From: Teredinibacter haidensis
Lineage (GTDB): Bacteria > Pseudomonadota > Gammaproteobacteria > Pseudomonadales > Cellvibrionaceae
Direction: 5' to 3'
Assembly: GCF_014211975.1 (NCBI RefSeq)
Contig: NZ_CP060084.1
Location: forward strand, 3,979,001 to 4,043,000
DNA length: 64,000 bases
The notes beneath the pieces were generated by a model, which ran no database searches, was not told where the DNA came from, and saw only the letters and a program-made list of their open reading frames with translations. The position numbers were made by a program, and so were the translations under genes. This document shows, piece by piece, positions 50,383-59,721 of this stretch; within the stretch, counting starts at the first letter, position 1, and each line of letters opens with the position of its first letter.

Positions 50383-50726
50383 CACAAAAAATATCGAATA
50401 CAAAACTGCTTCGGCCATTGGATCAGTCGTTGCGTGAACTGACGCCGGATACTTTGGACGCTTTGGCCAACGCGCGTCAGAAAGCGTTAGCGCAAGTGCC
50501 GCAGTCTAACCGAAGCGCCACAAACTATTGGTTGTCTGGCGCGGTTTGCGCGGCCTTGCTTGCCGGAGTCTTGGTCTTCACCTATCCGCCTAAAGAGAAG
50601 GCGCTGGATTCAACGCCGCAACTGGCTGATCTAGAGTGGCTGATGGAAAAAGATGAGCTGGAATTAATGCAGGCGGATTTACAGTTTTACCAATGGGTAG
50701 ACTTTGAATTGGGGCATGCGGGCTAA
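50379..50726 (+). CDS. Small single-pass membrane protein, DUF3619-like; candidate anti-sigma factor
   Basis: A 115-residue protein with a cytoplasmic N-terminal part (about 1-50), one membrane helix (NYWLSGAVCAALLAGVLVFTY, about 50-70) and a short acidic periplasmic part (DLEWLMEKDELELMQADLQFY). The layout and place after a sigma factor match DUF3619 proteins. The GTG start overlaps the sigma stop by four bases. It has no zinc-binding HxxxCxxC motif, so it is not a ZAS-type anti-sigma factor. Confidence 0.72.
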   Translation: MTQKISNTKLLRPLDQSLRELTPDTLDALANARQKALAQVPQSNRSATNYWLSGAVCAALLAGVLVFTYPPKEKALDSTPQLADLEWLMEKDELELMQADLQFYQWVDFELGHAG

Positions 50727-50940
50727 AACCAGCGGAAAAAGGATGTATAGGCGCTATAACGTATTGACTTTCGCATCAAGCCCTATAGACTGCCTTCTCA
50801 GCAAGAAAGCAAGTGTTCTATTTATTTTTTCAAACCCGAAATTTTTTAATCTCGTCCTGAATGTAAGTACCGGCCTTATTTCCTGCTTCCCCCGGCCATA
50901 TAGTATGGTCAATTTTTTATTCTTTATTTAGGAAGTTATT
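50727..50940. promoter_or_regulatory. Leader region of the cold-shock gene
   Basis: 214 bases without a gene, upstream of a CspA-type gene. These genes usually have a long structured 5' leader that governs cold induction, so most of this stretch is probably leader. A T-rich tract (TTTATTTTTTC) and AGGAAGTT before the ATG are visible. No exact cold-box match was confirmed. Confidence 0.45.
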
Positions 50941-51150
50941 ATGTCTGATGTCGTTACTGGAACCGTTAAATGGTTCAACGAATCCAAAGGTTTTGGTTTT
51001 ATCGAGCAGGAATCTGGTCCTGACGTATTTGCCCATTTCAGTGCAATCTCTGGTTCAGGTTTCAAAACTCTGGCTGAAGGCCAGAAAGTACAGTTTACTG
51101 TTACTAGCGGCCAGAAAGGCCCACAAGCTGAAAACATTGTTGTTGTATAA
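50941..51150 (+). CDS. Cold-shock protein, CspA family
   Basis: A 69-residue single cold-shock domain that binds single-stranded RNA and DNA. It has RNP1 KGFGFIEQ and RNP2 VFAHFSAI motifs and the usual start (TGTVKWFNESKGFGFI). Cold-inducible and constitutive members cannot be separated by sequence. AGGAAG lies eight bases before the ATG, and a strong terminator follows. Confidence 0.95.
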   Translation: MSDVVTGTVKWFNESKGFGFIEQESGPDVFAHFSAISGSGFKTLAEGQKVQFTVTSGQKGPQAENIVVV

Positions 51151-51174
51151 CAACTGTTTACACCGAGTTTAAGG

Positions 51175-51207
51175 AAAAAGGCAGGCCATTTGGTCTGCCT
51201 TTTTTTT
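51175..51207 (+). terminator. Intrinsic terminator after the cold-shock gene
   Basis: A thirteen-base stem with a G-T pair (AAAAAGGCAGGCC with GGTCTGCCTTTTT) and an ATTT loop ends in eight T residues, 25 bases after the stop. Confidence 0.92.
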
Positions 51208-51319
51208 GCTGAGAACTTTACCCGCCTTTAATACATTTTTCTGCACCGAAACGAACGACGCATATCTCATTTACTGGTAACGTAGTGTTTTAAATGTAAT
51301 TACCAGAAAGGAGCTTGCT

Positions 51320-51742
51320 ATGAGTACTCCCTCCACCGGTACCTGCCTTTGCGGCAAGGTTACCATCACTCCAAAACACCTTGATCACAACCTTGGCGCT
51401 TGTCATTGTACCTCCTGTCGTAAATGGTCGGGTGGCCCGCTACTAGCGGTGGACTGTGGTACGGATTGTGACATTGAGGGTGAAGAGTATGTCAGTGTAT
51501 TCAATTCCTCTGAGTGGGCAGAGCGCGGCTTTTGTAAAAATTGCGGTTCCAACTTGTTCTATCGTTTAAAACAATCGGGCCAATACATTTTGCCCGTGGG
51601 GCTGTTTGACGACGATGAAGCGTTTGAATTTGACCACCAGATTTTTATTGATAGTAAGCCTGAATATTACAGTTTTGCGAACAAAACAAAAAACATGACG
51701 GGCGAAGAAGTCTTTGCTCAATATGCCGAGCCTGAATCATGA
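51320..51742 (+). CDS. GFA-family zinc protein (Mss4-like fold)
   Basis: A 140-residue protein of the glutathione-dependent formaldehyde-activating enzyme family. Metal ligands are visible in CLCGKV, GACHCTSCRKWSGG and GFCKNCGSNLFYRL. Most members are not proven to act on formaldehyde, so the chemical role is open. AAAGGAG lies nine bases before the ATG. The stop overlaps the glutathione S-transferase gene by four bases, and the glutathione link between the two is suggestive. Confidence 0.9.
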   Translation: MSTPSTGTCLCGKVTITPKHLDHNLGACHCTSCRKWSGGPLLAVDCGTDCDIEGEEYVSVFNSSEWAERGFCKNCGSNLFYRLKQSGQYILPVGLFDDDEAFEFDHQIFIDSKPEYYSFANKTKNMTGEEVFAQYAEPES

Positions 51743-52398
51743 AGCTGGTGATCGGTAATCAAAATTATTCCAGTTGGTCGTTAAGGCCCTGGCTGTTGCT
51801 CCGGCATTTCGATATCGATTTTGACGAAATAAAAATTTCGCTGGCGCCGGCCAACCTTCGAGAAATACTGGGAGAATTTTCACCCTCCTGTAAAGTTCCC
51901 GTGTTAATCGACGGCGATATTCATGTGTGGGATACGTTGGCTATTTGTGAGTATGTGAACGATCGTTACTTAAACGGGAAGGCCTGGCCGGAGGGGGTTG
52001 AAGAGCGAGCGTTGGCGAGATCGGTGGTGTGTGAAATGCATTCTGGCTTCAGTGCTTTACGCAGTGAACTGCCGATGAATTGTCGTGCGTTTCGAAAAGT
52101 GATCTTAAGCGACGAGGCGGTGCGTGATATTGCGCGCGTGGATCAACTTTGGTCGCAAGCGGATTCAGTCGATGCTAAAAACCGTGGTTCCTGGTTGTTT
52201 GGGCGCTTTGGTGTTGCCGACTGTTTTTATGCGCCGGTCGCCTTCCGGTTTAAAGTCTACGGGATTGAGCTATCTGAAAACGCCCGTGCATATTCAGAGC
52301 TATTGCTAAACCACCCGGCCATGCAGGATTGGTTAACAGCTGCGCGAGCGGAAACGGAAATCCTTCAGGAAGAAGAAGTGGGCGAAGAGCTTATTTAA
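51739..52398 (+). CDS. Glutathione S-transferase family protein
   Basis: A 219-residue protein with the N-terminal thioredoxin-like domain (MKLVIGNQNYSSWSLRPWLLLRHFD, with the candidate catalytic Ser in SSWSLRPW; GEFSPSCKVPVLIDGD; DTLAICEYVND) and the C-terminal all-helical domain (about 90-210). The substrate is unknown. It is coupled to the GFA gene through an ATGA overlap. Confidence 0.92.
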   Translation: MKLVIGNQNYSSWSLRPWLLLRHFDIDFDEIKISLAPANLREILGEFSPSCKVPVLIDGDIHVWDTLAICEYVNDRYLNGKAWPEGVEERALARSVVCEMHSGFSALRSELPMNCRAFRKVILSDEAVRDIARVDQLWSQADSVDAKNRGSWLFGRFGVADCFYAPVAFRFKVYGIELSENARAYSELLLNHPAMQDWLTAARAETEILQEEEVGEELI

Positions 52399-52519
52399 CC
52401 ATTGGAACAGGGATGTTCGCGCATCAACAATTTTTTACAAAGCAAAACATTTTGTTCACAGAAGTGTTTCAACGGTACGGCTATTCTGCCAGCGAAAATA
52501 CAAACAAAGGAGTGCCGTT

Positions 52520-54556
52520 ATGAAACCGATGTATTTCCTGGTGTTGGCCACCTGCCTGAGTGGATGTGGTGGTGGAAGCAGCGATTCCAAAGAAAACCCC
52601 GGGCCTGTCTCTTACGATAATCTGCAGGCCCCAAAGCCCAGTACGCAAGTTCTGGAGTATGCGACCAGTACCGAGTTAACAACGCTACTTAAAAATGGCG
52701 TGCGGCGCGATTTTTACGGTGTGCGCGGTGGTGAAATATTCGCATTGGAAAACAATGCAACTGATGACGCCCTGGCGGCTGAAGCGTCGCCTGCGCCAAA
52801 CGCAAATGACTTTTCCGGCACCAATGTACAAGTAGCCGGTGTGGATGAAGCCGACTACGTGAAATACGACGGCCAATATATGTACCTCCATGTATGGCCA
52901 GACTGGCAGGAAGACGAAACAAACCACGGCGTAAGAATTTTACGCACCGATGTGGAATCGGCTGCGGCGGAACAGGTTAGTGAAATTGAATTTACCAGCG
53001 ATGGATTCTACGGTGATTTACAGCTTTACCTGTTGGACGGAGCCGAGCGTGCGGACGCACTGGTGTCTTTAACCAGTGGTGGTTATGTCGGCTTTTGCGG
53101 AACCGGTGATATCTTTAATTTTGGTTACTATAATTCTTCCCCCGCGATGAAAGTGTCCCTCCATGATCTTGAAGACCCGGCAAATCCGTCGCTGGATTGG
53201 GAATTGGAATTGGATGGCATTCTTCACAACAGCCGCAAAATTGGTGACATGCTGTATCTGGTTACCAGTTACCTGCCACAGCTAGCCATAACCCCGGAAG
53301 TACTTCGTGCAGACAGCAGTGAAGAATCCTCCGAGCAAGCGGTGGCTGATTTGGATCTCGATGATCTGCTACCGGGCTACAGTGTTAATGGTGGTGAGCG
53401 CCAACAGCTGCATACCAGTGAAGAGTGTCTGGTGGGCGCTGACACAAATGAACATTATGGTTATCGCAGCCTACACCACATCGTTGCGGTGGATTTGCGC
53501 AACAAAGCGATTACCCGATCTGTTTGTCTGGGTACCCCGGTTGAGGGCTTGTACAGTTCAACCGAAGCGATTTACCTGGGTGCCACGCAGTGGGGCAACA
53601 ATTGGGAAGACAGCTACACCGTACTGCATAAATTCAGCCTAGCGAATAACGATATTACCTACGTCGCTACGGGTTCTGTACCGGGCACACTGGGCTGGAG
53701 TAGTCCCTCGTTTCGTATGGACGAGTACCAGGACAATATGCGTGTGCTGACCACCGCCCGGAGTGAAGCGGGTGATTTGGACCACCGCTTGTGGGTATTG
53801 GAGGAAAATGCTGACACGAATACCTTGGATTTGATCAGCACACTACCCGCCGAGAATGCAGAAAACAGCGATATCGGAAAGCCTGGCGAAGATGTTTATG
53901 CGGTTCGCTTTTTTGGTGACCGGGCCTATGTGGTGACTTTTGAGCGCACAGACCCGCTCTATGTTCTCGACCTGTCCGATCCGGCGCAACCGTTATTGGC
54001 GGGCGAACTTGAATTACCGGGTTTTTCCACCTATTTGCACCCACTGGAAGAAGGCTATTTGTTTGGTTTTGGTCAGGATGCGAATAGCGAGGGCCGGGCA
54101 ACAGGATTAAAGGCCGCGTTGTTTGATGTGCGCGATAGTGCCAACCCAAAAACCGTCAGTGAGATTAGCATGGGAGGGCGGTGGTCGTGGAGCGATGCGC
54201 TTTACGATCATAAAGCGTTTAACTTCCTTCCCGCTGGCGAGAGCGGTTTGCGTATTACCTTTCCCGTTACACTCGCCAATGGCTTGCTGTTAGAAAACGG
54301 TGTTGAACAGTTAACCGTTGCCGATGAGTATTCGCGCATGCTGGTATTGCTGGAGGCGAACGGTCTGGACGGTGACGAAGCGAGCATGACCTTACAGGGT
54401 ACCCTGCAGCCCGAAGTGGATGGCAGCCGTGAATGGTATGATTACAGCGCGCTAAGTCGTGGTATTTTGCACGGTAATTCGGTTTTCTACGTAGATGAGC
54501 CGGAGGTGTGGGGTGCTTTCTGGACCAACCCGGATGACGTGTTTGGGCCATATTGA
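52520..54556 (+). CDS. Lipoprotein with C-terminal beta-propeller domain
   Basis: A 678-residue exported lipoprotein. The signal MKPMYFLVLATCLSGCGGGSS has a lipobox (LSGC) and the same CGGG tether as the DUF4382 lipoprotein. The rest matches the secreted beta-propeller family (PF09826 type), with the start TNVQVAGVDEADYVKYDGQYMY near 100 and repeated blade segments (VYAVRFFGDRAYVVTFERTDPLYVLDLSDPAQP). Function is unknown. AAAGGAG lies eight bases before the ATG. It stands alone after the GST gene. Confidence 0.88.
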   Translation: MKPMYFLVLATCLSGCGGGSSDSKENPGPVSYDNLQAPKPSTQVLEYATSTELTTLLKNGVRRDFYGVRGGEIFALENNATDDALAAEASPAPNANDFSGTNVQVAGVDEADYVKYDGQYMYLHVWPDWQEDETNHGVRILRTDVESAAAEQVSEIEFTSDGFYGDLQLYLLDGAERADALVSLTSGGYVGFCGTGDIFNFGYYNSSPAMKVSLHDLEDPANPSLDWELELDGILHNSRKIGDMLYLVTSYLPQLAITPEVLRADSSEESSEQAVADLDLDDLLPGYSVNGGERQQLHTSEECLVGADTNEHYGYRSLHHIVAVDLRNKAITRSVCLGTPVEGLYSSTEAIYLGATQWGNNWEDSYTVLHKFSLANNDITYVATGSVPGTLGWSSPSFRMDEYQDNMRVLTTARSEAGDLDHRLWVLEENADTNTLDLISTLPAENAENSDIGKPGEDVYAVRFFGDRAYVVTFERTDPLYVLDLSDPAQPLLAGELELPGFSTYLHPLEEGYLFGFGQDANSEGRATGLKAALFDVRDSANPKTVSEISMGGRWSWSDALYDHKAFNFLPAGESGLRITFPVTLANGLLLENGVEQLTVADEYSRMLVLLEANGLDGDEASMTLQGTLQPEVDGSREWYDYSALSRGILHGNSVFYVDEPEVWGAFWTNPDDVFGPY

Positions 54557-54577
54557 GTTAAGGTTACAGCTCAGTTC

Positions 54578-55255
54578 TTAGTGAACAACCTTGCCTTGCG
54601 GTATGCGATCCAGCTTAAGCTGGATCGCTGAATCACCGGCAAGGCAGGGCCACTCTTCAATGGCGTTCAGCCAAGCATCGTTGTGATGGCTGCGCAAGTA
54701 GTCGTCGAAATGGGCATTGCGGAAAAAACCGTCGCTCTCGAACAGCGATTCAATCGAGTAGTGCACCGCTAAATCTAGCTGATTGGCAAAATCATCGCCC
54801 AAAATATCGTGCACGATAATATTGGACAGCGTCATATCCATCGGCGCCAGTGGGAAGCCGCAGGCCATCATCACACGGTCATTGACCTCTTCCATTAGCC
54901 TGTGAGCGAGATAGGCTTCATTTATCAGGGCCAATAAACCATCGTGGCCCTGAATCAGTTCCGGTGGTTCGAAAAAATAATCTTCTGCTATAGAGAGAAA
55001 AGCCTTAGCGTATTGGTAGACGCCGGCCGACTTGGTTAAGGTTGTAAGTGCTTCGATAAAGTCGGGAACATGCTCGATATAATGCGTAACGAACTGCTGC
55101 AGCGCATCAAGGCCATTGCCATTCGGAAAGCTTATCGCGTGATGAAGCTCGGGCAGTTTGGCTTGCAGAAAATCCCTTAACTGATGATTTTTAGCTTCAA
55201 TCCTTTGCGCTTTAGCTATGGATTCGCGAATGTACAAAATTCTAGGCTCAGTCAT
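54578..55255 (-). CDS. Conserved hypothetical protein next to the cytochrome oxidase cluster
   Basis: A 225-residue, mostly helical soluble protein (TEPRILYIRESIAKAQRIEAKN; LHHAISFPNGNGLDALQQF; NDRVMMACGFPLAPMDMTLSNIIVHDILG). No signal peptide or membrane segment. Family not recognised; its position resembles the hypothetical gene upstream of the Pseudomonas cox operon, recalled from synteny. ATG 55255 is preferred to 55273 because the six residues before it (MSVFFY) look non-native, but neither has a clear ribosome-binding site. Confidence 0.72.
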   Translation of the reverse strand: MTEPRILYIRESIAKAQRIEAKNHQLRDFLQAKLPELHHAISFPNGNGLDALQQFVTHYIEHVPDFIEALTTLTKSAGVYQYAKAFLSIAEDYFFEPPELIQGHDGLLALINEAYLAHRLMEEVNDRVMMACGFPLAPMDMTLSNIIVHDILGDDFANQLDLAVHYSIESLFESDGFFRNAHFDDYLRSHHNDAWLNAIEEWPCLAGDSAIQLKLDRIPQGKVVH

Positions 55256-55399
55256 ATAAAAAAATACTGACACGAACGATTATATTAGTGAATGTCCCAC
55301 TATAGCAGTGGCCGCCAAAGCAAACTGTTAAATTAGTACGCCATTTAGACATGGGGGCTGTCACCGGAAGTATTTCTCCGGCGATGCTCGGCTACCACT

Positions 55400-56746
55400 T
55401 CAAAACCATTTATGCCTCACAGAATGAGTATAGAAGGCCGAACCCAGTGTTGCCCCCCTAATGGCGTTAAAAATTACAAAACTGAACCATAAACCGTGAT
55501 TAAGTGATCCTTGTGTTAACCACCACAGTGGAAAAAACCCTAAGAAAACAGCGGCTAGCATGGTTTTGAGCATAACGCGGGTTTTACCGGCGCCAATGAA
55601 AATGCCATCGAGGATATAGGTCCACACGCTGACTAACGGGAAAACCACCAGCCAGTGAAAATGCTGAGAAACAATTTCGGCTACTGGCGTTATATCGGTG
55701 AACAGTGCGATCAGCAAATGTTTGCTGACAAGAAAAATCAGCGCCAAGCCGGTCGCCAGAGTCGCGGCGGCTACGCTACTGGCCGCACAGGCACGTAGGA
55801 ACGCGCGCTGATTTTTTGCGCCCAACGCTTCGGCTCCCATGGCTTCAACCGCATGGGCATAGCCGTCCAAACCAAAAGATTGCAATAGCACCAGTTGCAT
55901 AAGAATGGCATTGGCCGCCAGTACCGTTGGCCCAAGCTGGCCGCTTTGGGCGGTAAAAAAGTTAAAGATAAACAGTAGCAGCGCGGTGCGAAAAAACAGA
56001 TCGCCATTGAGCTTCAGCAAGGCGGCCCAGTCTGGCAAATGCAGCAGCTTGCTCCAGCCGGGCCAGCTGAGCAGGGAGCCCAGATGCTTTCTTAGTGCAT
56101 GGCGAACAACCCAGATCGCCAACAGACCACCGACAACTTCAGCGATAAGCGTTGCGTAGGCTGCGCCGTCGCTGCTCCAGCCGAATCTCACGATAAATAG
56201 ATAATCCAGCAGAATATTCAGTGCGTTGGCCAAGACCGTGATAACCAGAGGTAAGCGGGAATTTTGCAGGCCGATAAGCAGACCGATGGCCACAAAGGTG
56301 ACAAAGGCGAAGGGCGCGGCGGTAATGCGAATATGACAGTAACGGGCGGCAAGCTCGGCAATTACGGGGTCGGGCGCCATTAAAGCGATGGCGAAAGGTA
56401 CCAGCAGCCATTGAAGGCCAATAAGCAGCAGGCCGCAGGCAAGTGCCAGCAGCATACTCTGCCCAAACTGCTGTTGCAGTAGGGCGGAGTCGTTGGCACC
56501 TAATGCTCTGCCCACAAAGCTGGTGGTACCCATACGCAGAAACGCGAACATCCAAAGCAGGAAGGCCATAATGTTGGCGCCTATAGCAACAGCCCCCAGA
56601 TATTGCGGGTTTTCGAGATGGCCGAGCATGGCTGTGTCTGCAATTCCCATCAAAGGGGCGGAAATATTACTGAGTATCATTGGCCACGCCAGACTAAAGG
56701 CGCGTCTATGGGGTAACCCTTTGAAATTCATGGCTTTTATATGCAT
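55400..56746 (-). CDS. MATE-family efflux transporter (DinF-like)
   Basis: A 448-residue inner-membrane exporter with two MatE repeats and about twelve helices. The N-terminus FSLAWPMILSNISAPLMGIADTAMLGHLENPQYLGAVAIGA (spread over about 17-57) and the middle motif LDGYAHAVEAMGAEALGAKN are typical of the DinF branch. Cation-driven drug or metabolite export is expected; the substrate is unknown. A second ATG at 56731 is an alternative start. Confidence 0.92.
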   Translation of the reverse strand: MHIKAMNFKGLPHRRAFSLAWPMILSNISAPLMGIADTAMLGHLENPQYLGAVAIGANIMAFLLWMFAFLRMGTTSFVGRALGANDSALLQQQFGQSMLLALACGLLLIGLQWLLVPFAIALMAPDPVIAELAARYCHIRITAAPFAFVTFVAIGLLIGLQNSRLPLVITVLANALNILLDYLFIVRFGWSSDGAAYATLIAEVVGGLLAIWVVRHALRKHLGSLLSWPGWSKLLHLPDWAALLKLNGDLFFRTALLLFIFNFFTAQSGQLGPTVLAANAILMQLVLLQSFGLDGYAHAVEAMGAEALGAKNQRAFLRACAASSVAAATLATGLALIFLVSKHLLIALFTDITPVAEIVSQHFHWLVVFPLVSVWTYILDGIFIGAGKTRVMLKTMLAAVFLGFFPLWWLTQGSLNHGLWFSFVIFNAIRGATLGSAFYTHSVRHKWF

Positions 56747-56863
56747 AAAGAATAATATATCTGGCGTGTAAATAATCGAAAATAGGGCTTTTTAAACGCA
56801 AAGCGAATAAAAAAACACTAATTTGAGCATCTTTCCTACTTACTTTCTTCTATCCGCTGCCGT

Positions 56864-56869
56864 TATAAT
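56864..56869 (+). promoter_or_regulatory. Candidate -10 element of the cytochrome oxidase operon
   Basis: A perfect TATAAT, about 105 bases before ctaC. The expected -35 position carries only a weak match (TACTTT), so an activator may be needed. Tentative. Confidence 0.4.
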
Positions 56870-56973
56870 CGGGCGCTGCGGCAAAATGCCACACAAATTG
56901 TCTGCGCATTTCCATGATATGGCGCAAATAAAAACAATAAAGACGAAATAAATAATCCAACGGAGATAGGGCG

Positions 56974-58107
56974 ATGTTAAGTCATTCCTCGCGGTCGCTT
57001 GCTCTGCTACTTACGGTGCTCGCTTTCCCCCTAGAGGCTAGCGCGCGTGATTGGCGGCTCAATATGACCGAAGGCGTAACCTCAATAAGTCAGTCTGTGT
57101 ACAGTCTGCACATGATTATTCTGGGAATATGCGCCCTTATTGGTGTGCTAGTTTTCGGCGTCATGTTTTACTCCATGATTGTCCACCGCAAATCTCGCGG
57201 TGTTAAGGCATCCAATTTTCATGAGAGTACCTTCCTGGAAATTATCTGGACAGTTATCCCTTTCCTGATTCTTGTCGGAATGGCCTTTCCCGCTACCTCT
57301 ACGCTAAAGAAAATGTACGACACCGATAACGCCGAGCTGGATATTCTAGTCACCGGCTATCAATGGAAGTGGAAGTATGAGTATTTGGGTCAGGATGTCA
57401 GCTTCTTTTCGAATCTGAGTCAAAAATCCAAAGAGCAAATCTACAACAAAGCCGTTAAGTCTGATGACTACCTTTTGGATGTAGATGAGCCAGTCATTAT
57501 TCCTATCAAGAAAAAGGTTCGCTTTCTGGTAACCGCCGCTGATGTTATTCACAGCTGGTGGGTTCCGGCGCTGGCGGTCAAGCGCGATGCCATTCCCGGT
57601 TATGTGAATGAAAGCTGGACCTATGTCGATGAACCTGGAACCTATGTGGGCCAGTGTGCCGAACTCTGCGGTAAAGATCACGGCTTTATGCCCATTGTGG
57701 TGAAAGCGGTTCCGCAGGCGGAATACGAAGCCTGGGCGGCCAAGAAGCGCGAAGCAGCGCTGGCCATAGCCGAAGCGGCCAAGCAGGTGATGACATTCGA
57801 GCAGCTCTACGCACAGGGCGAGGAAGTCTACAACGCCCGATGCGCCGCCTGCCATCAGGGTAATGGCCAGGGTATACCTGGCTCATTCCCCGCGATTGCC
57901 GGCAGTGCAATTGCAACCGGCGACCTCGGTGGGCACCTCGACGTGGTGCTCAACGGTGTTAATGGCACGGCGATGCAGGCGTTTGCCGAGCAGCTGAGCC
58001 CGGTGGAAGGCGCCGCCGTTATCACTTTTCAGCGTAATGCGTTTGGCAACAATATGGGCGACAGCGTCCAGCCAATCGACATTGTGAATTTCAAGCAAGG
58101 CCAATAA
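56974..58107 (+). CDS. ctaC: Cytochrome c oxidase subunit II with fused cytochrome c domain
   Basis: Receives electrons from cytochrome c at the CuA centre. The 377-residue protein has a signal peptide (about 1-24), two membrane helices (about 45-67 and 89-108), the CuA domain with IHSWWVPAL and GQCAELCGKDHGFM, and a C-terminal class I cytochrome c domain with the haem motif CAACH near residue 291. The fused haem domain marks a caa3-type enzyme. It heads ctaC-D-G-E. Confidence 0.97.
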   Translation: MLSHSSRSLALLLTVLAFPLEASARDWRLNMTEGVTSISQSVYSLHMIILGICALIGVLVFGVMFYSMIVHRKSRGVKASNFHESTFLEIIWTVIPFLILVGMAFPATSTLKKMYDTDNAELDILVTGYQWKWKYEYLGQDVSFFSNLSQKSKEQIYNKAVKSDDYLLDVDEPVIIPIKKKVRFLVTAADVIHSWWVPALAVKRDAIPGYVNESWTYVDEPGTYVGQCAELCGKDHGFMPIVVKAVPQAEYEAWAAKKREAALAIAEAAKQVMTFEQLYAQGEEVYNARCAACHQGNGQGIPGSFPAIAGSAIATGDLGGHLDVVLNGVNGTAMQAFAEQLSPVEGAAVITFQRNAFGNNMGDSVQPIDIVNFKQGQ

Positions 58108-58119
58108 GGAGGTCACGCT

Positions 58120-59670
58120 ATGGCACATGGTCCTGCTAAAGGGTTATCCCGGTGGTTGTTTACAACCAACCATAAAGACATAGGTAGTATGTACCTGTGG
58201 TTTTCGTTCGCTATGTTTTTTCTGGGTGGAATCTTTGCGCTGGTGGTTCGCGCAGAATTATTCCAGCCGGGCTTGCAGATTGTTGAGCCCAACTTCTTCA
58301 ACCAGATGACCACCATGCATGGTCTGGTGATGGTGTTTGGTGCGGTAATGCCCGCGTTCGTGGGCCTGGCTAACTGGATGATACCGATGATGATCGGCGC
58401 TCCAGATATGGCCCTGCCGCGCATGAACAACTGGAGCTTCTGGATACTGCCCTTCGCCTTCTCGATGATGGTTTCCACCCTGTTTATGGAGGGCGGTGCG
58501 CCCAACTTCGGTTGGACTTTCTATGCACCGCTATCCACAACCTACGCGCCGCCTTCGGTAACCTTCTTTATCTTTGCCGTCCATATTATGGGTGCCAGTT
58601 CGATAATGGGGGCAATCAACATTATCGCCACCATTATCAATATGCGCGCGCCGGGCATGAGCTATATGAAGATGCCGCTGTTCGTATGGACATGGCTGAT
58701 TACCGCCTACCTGTTGATCGCGGTCATGCCGGTACTGGCGGGCGTGGTGACCATGATGTTGATGGATATCCACTTCGGCACCAGCTTCTTCGATGCGGCC
58801 GGTGGTGGTGACCCGGTTCTGTTCCAGCATGTGTTCTGGTTCTTTGGCCATCCCGAAGTTTACATCATGATCCTGCCCGCCTTTGGCGTGGTCTCGGCGA
58901 TCATTCCCACCTTTGCGCGCAAGCCGCTGTTTGGCTACTCCTCCATGGTGTACGCCACGGCCTCGATTGCATTCCTCAGTTTTATCGTTTGGGCACACCA
59001 CATGTTTACCGTGGGCATGCCGCTGTTCGGTGAGCTGGTGTTTATGTACGCGACCATGCTGATTGCGATTCCGACGGGGGTGAAAGTCTTCAACTGGGTC
59101 ACCACAATGTTCAGGGGCTCCATGACCTTTGAAACGCCCATGCTGTTTTCTATTGCCTTTGTGATCCTGTTTACCATTGGTGGCTTCTCCGGTCTGATGC
59201 TGGCGATCGCACCCGCCGACTTCCAGTACCACGATACCTATTTTGTTGTGGCGCACTTCCACTACGTACTGGTACCGGGCGCCATTTTCTCCATTACGGC
59301 TGCCGTATATTACTGGTTGCCAAAATGGAGCGGCAATATGTATGACGAAGTCCTCGGTAAAACGCACTTCTGGATAGCCTTTATTGGTTTGAACGTCACA
59401 TTCTTCCCGATGCACTTCTCCGGTTTGGCGGGCATGCCGCGCCGCATTCCGGACTACAACCCGCTTTGGGCAGACTGGAATATGATCTCATCGATAGGAG
59501 CCTTCCTGTTTGGCGCTGCACAGGTGCTGTTCCTGTACATCGTTGTTCGTACCATTATCAGTGGCCGCAAGGCGAGCCAGGAAGTGTGGGAAGGTTCTCA
59601 CGGTTTGGAGTGGACAGTGCCATCGCCCGCGCCCTACCACACCTTTAGCACGCCGCCGGACATTAAATAA
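58120..59670 (+). CDS. ctaD: Cytochrome c oxidase subunit I
   Basis: Catalytic subunit with haem a and the haem a3-CuB centre. The 516-residue protein has twelve helices, the low-spin haem ligand in TMHGLVMVFG, the CuB block HPEVYIMILPAFG with the conserved His-Tyr pair, HHMFTVGM, and the a3/a ligands in HDTYFVVAHFHYVL. AAGGAGG lies seven bases before the ATG. It lies 12 bases after ctaC. Confidence 0.98.
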   Translation: MAHGPAKGLSRWLFTTNHKDIGSMYLWFSFAMFFLGGIFALVVRAELFQPGLQIVEPNFFNQMTTMHGLVMVFGAVMPAFVGLANWMIPMMIGAPDMALPRMNNWSFWILPFAFSMMVSTLFMEGGAPNFGWTFYAPLSTTYAPPSVTFFIFAVHIMGASSIMGAINIIATIINMRAPGMSYMKMPLFVWTWLITAYLLIAVMPVLAGVVTMMLMDIHFGTSFFDAAGGGDPVLFQHVFWFFGHPEVYIMILPAFGVVSAIIPTFARKPLFGYSSMVYATASIAFLSFIVWAHHMFTVGMPLFGELVFMYATMLIAIPTGVKVFNWVTTMFRGSMTFETPMLFSIAFVILFTIGGFSGLMLAIAPADFQYHDTYFVVAHFHYVLVPGAIFSITAAVYYWLPKWSGNMYDEVLGKTHFWIAFIGLNVTFFPMHFSGLAGMPRRIPDYNPLWADWNMISSIGAFLFGAAQVLFLYIVVRTIISGRKASQEVWEGSHGLEWTVPSPAPYHTFSTPPDIK

Positions 59671-59673
59671 AAC

Positions 59674-59702
59674 TGCCGGGTGCGCTCTGGCGCGCCCCGG
59701 CA
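59674..59702 (+). other. Intercistronic hairpin between ctaD and ctaG
   Basis: TGCCGGG and GCGC on the left pair with GCGC and CCCGGCA on the right across a short loop. It follows the ctaD stop directly and has no T-run. It may protect the ctaCD message or reduce read-through into ctaG. Confidence 0.6.
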
Positions 59703-59721
59703 AACAACGCAGTTTGAAATT

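Noticed and set aside
58531..59415. 294-residue minus-strand frame opposite ctaD
   Set aside because: Antisense shadow of the strongly biased ctaD codons, rich in His/Gly/Arg, with no family features.
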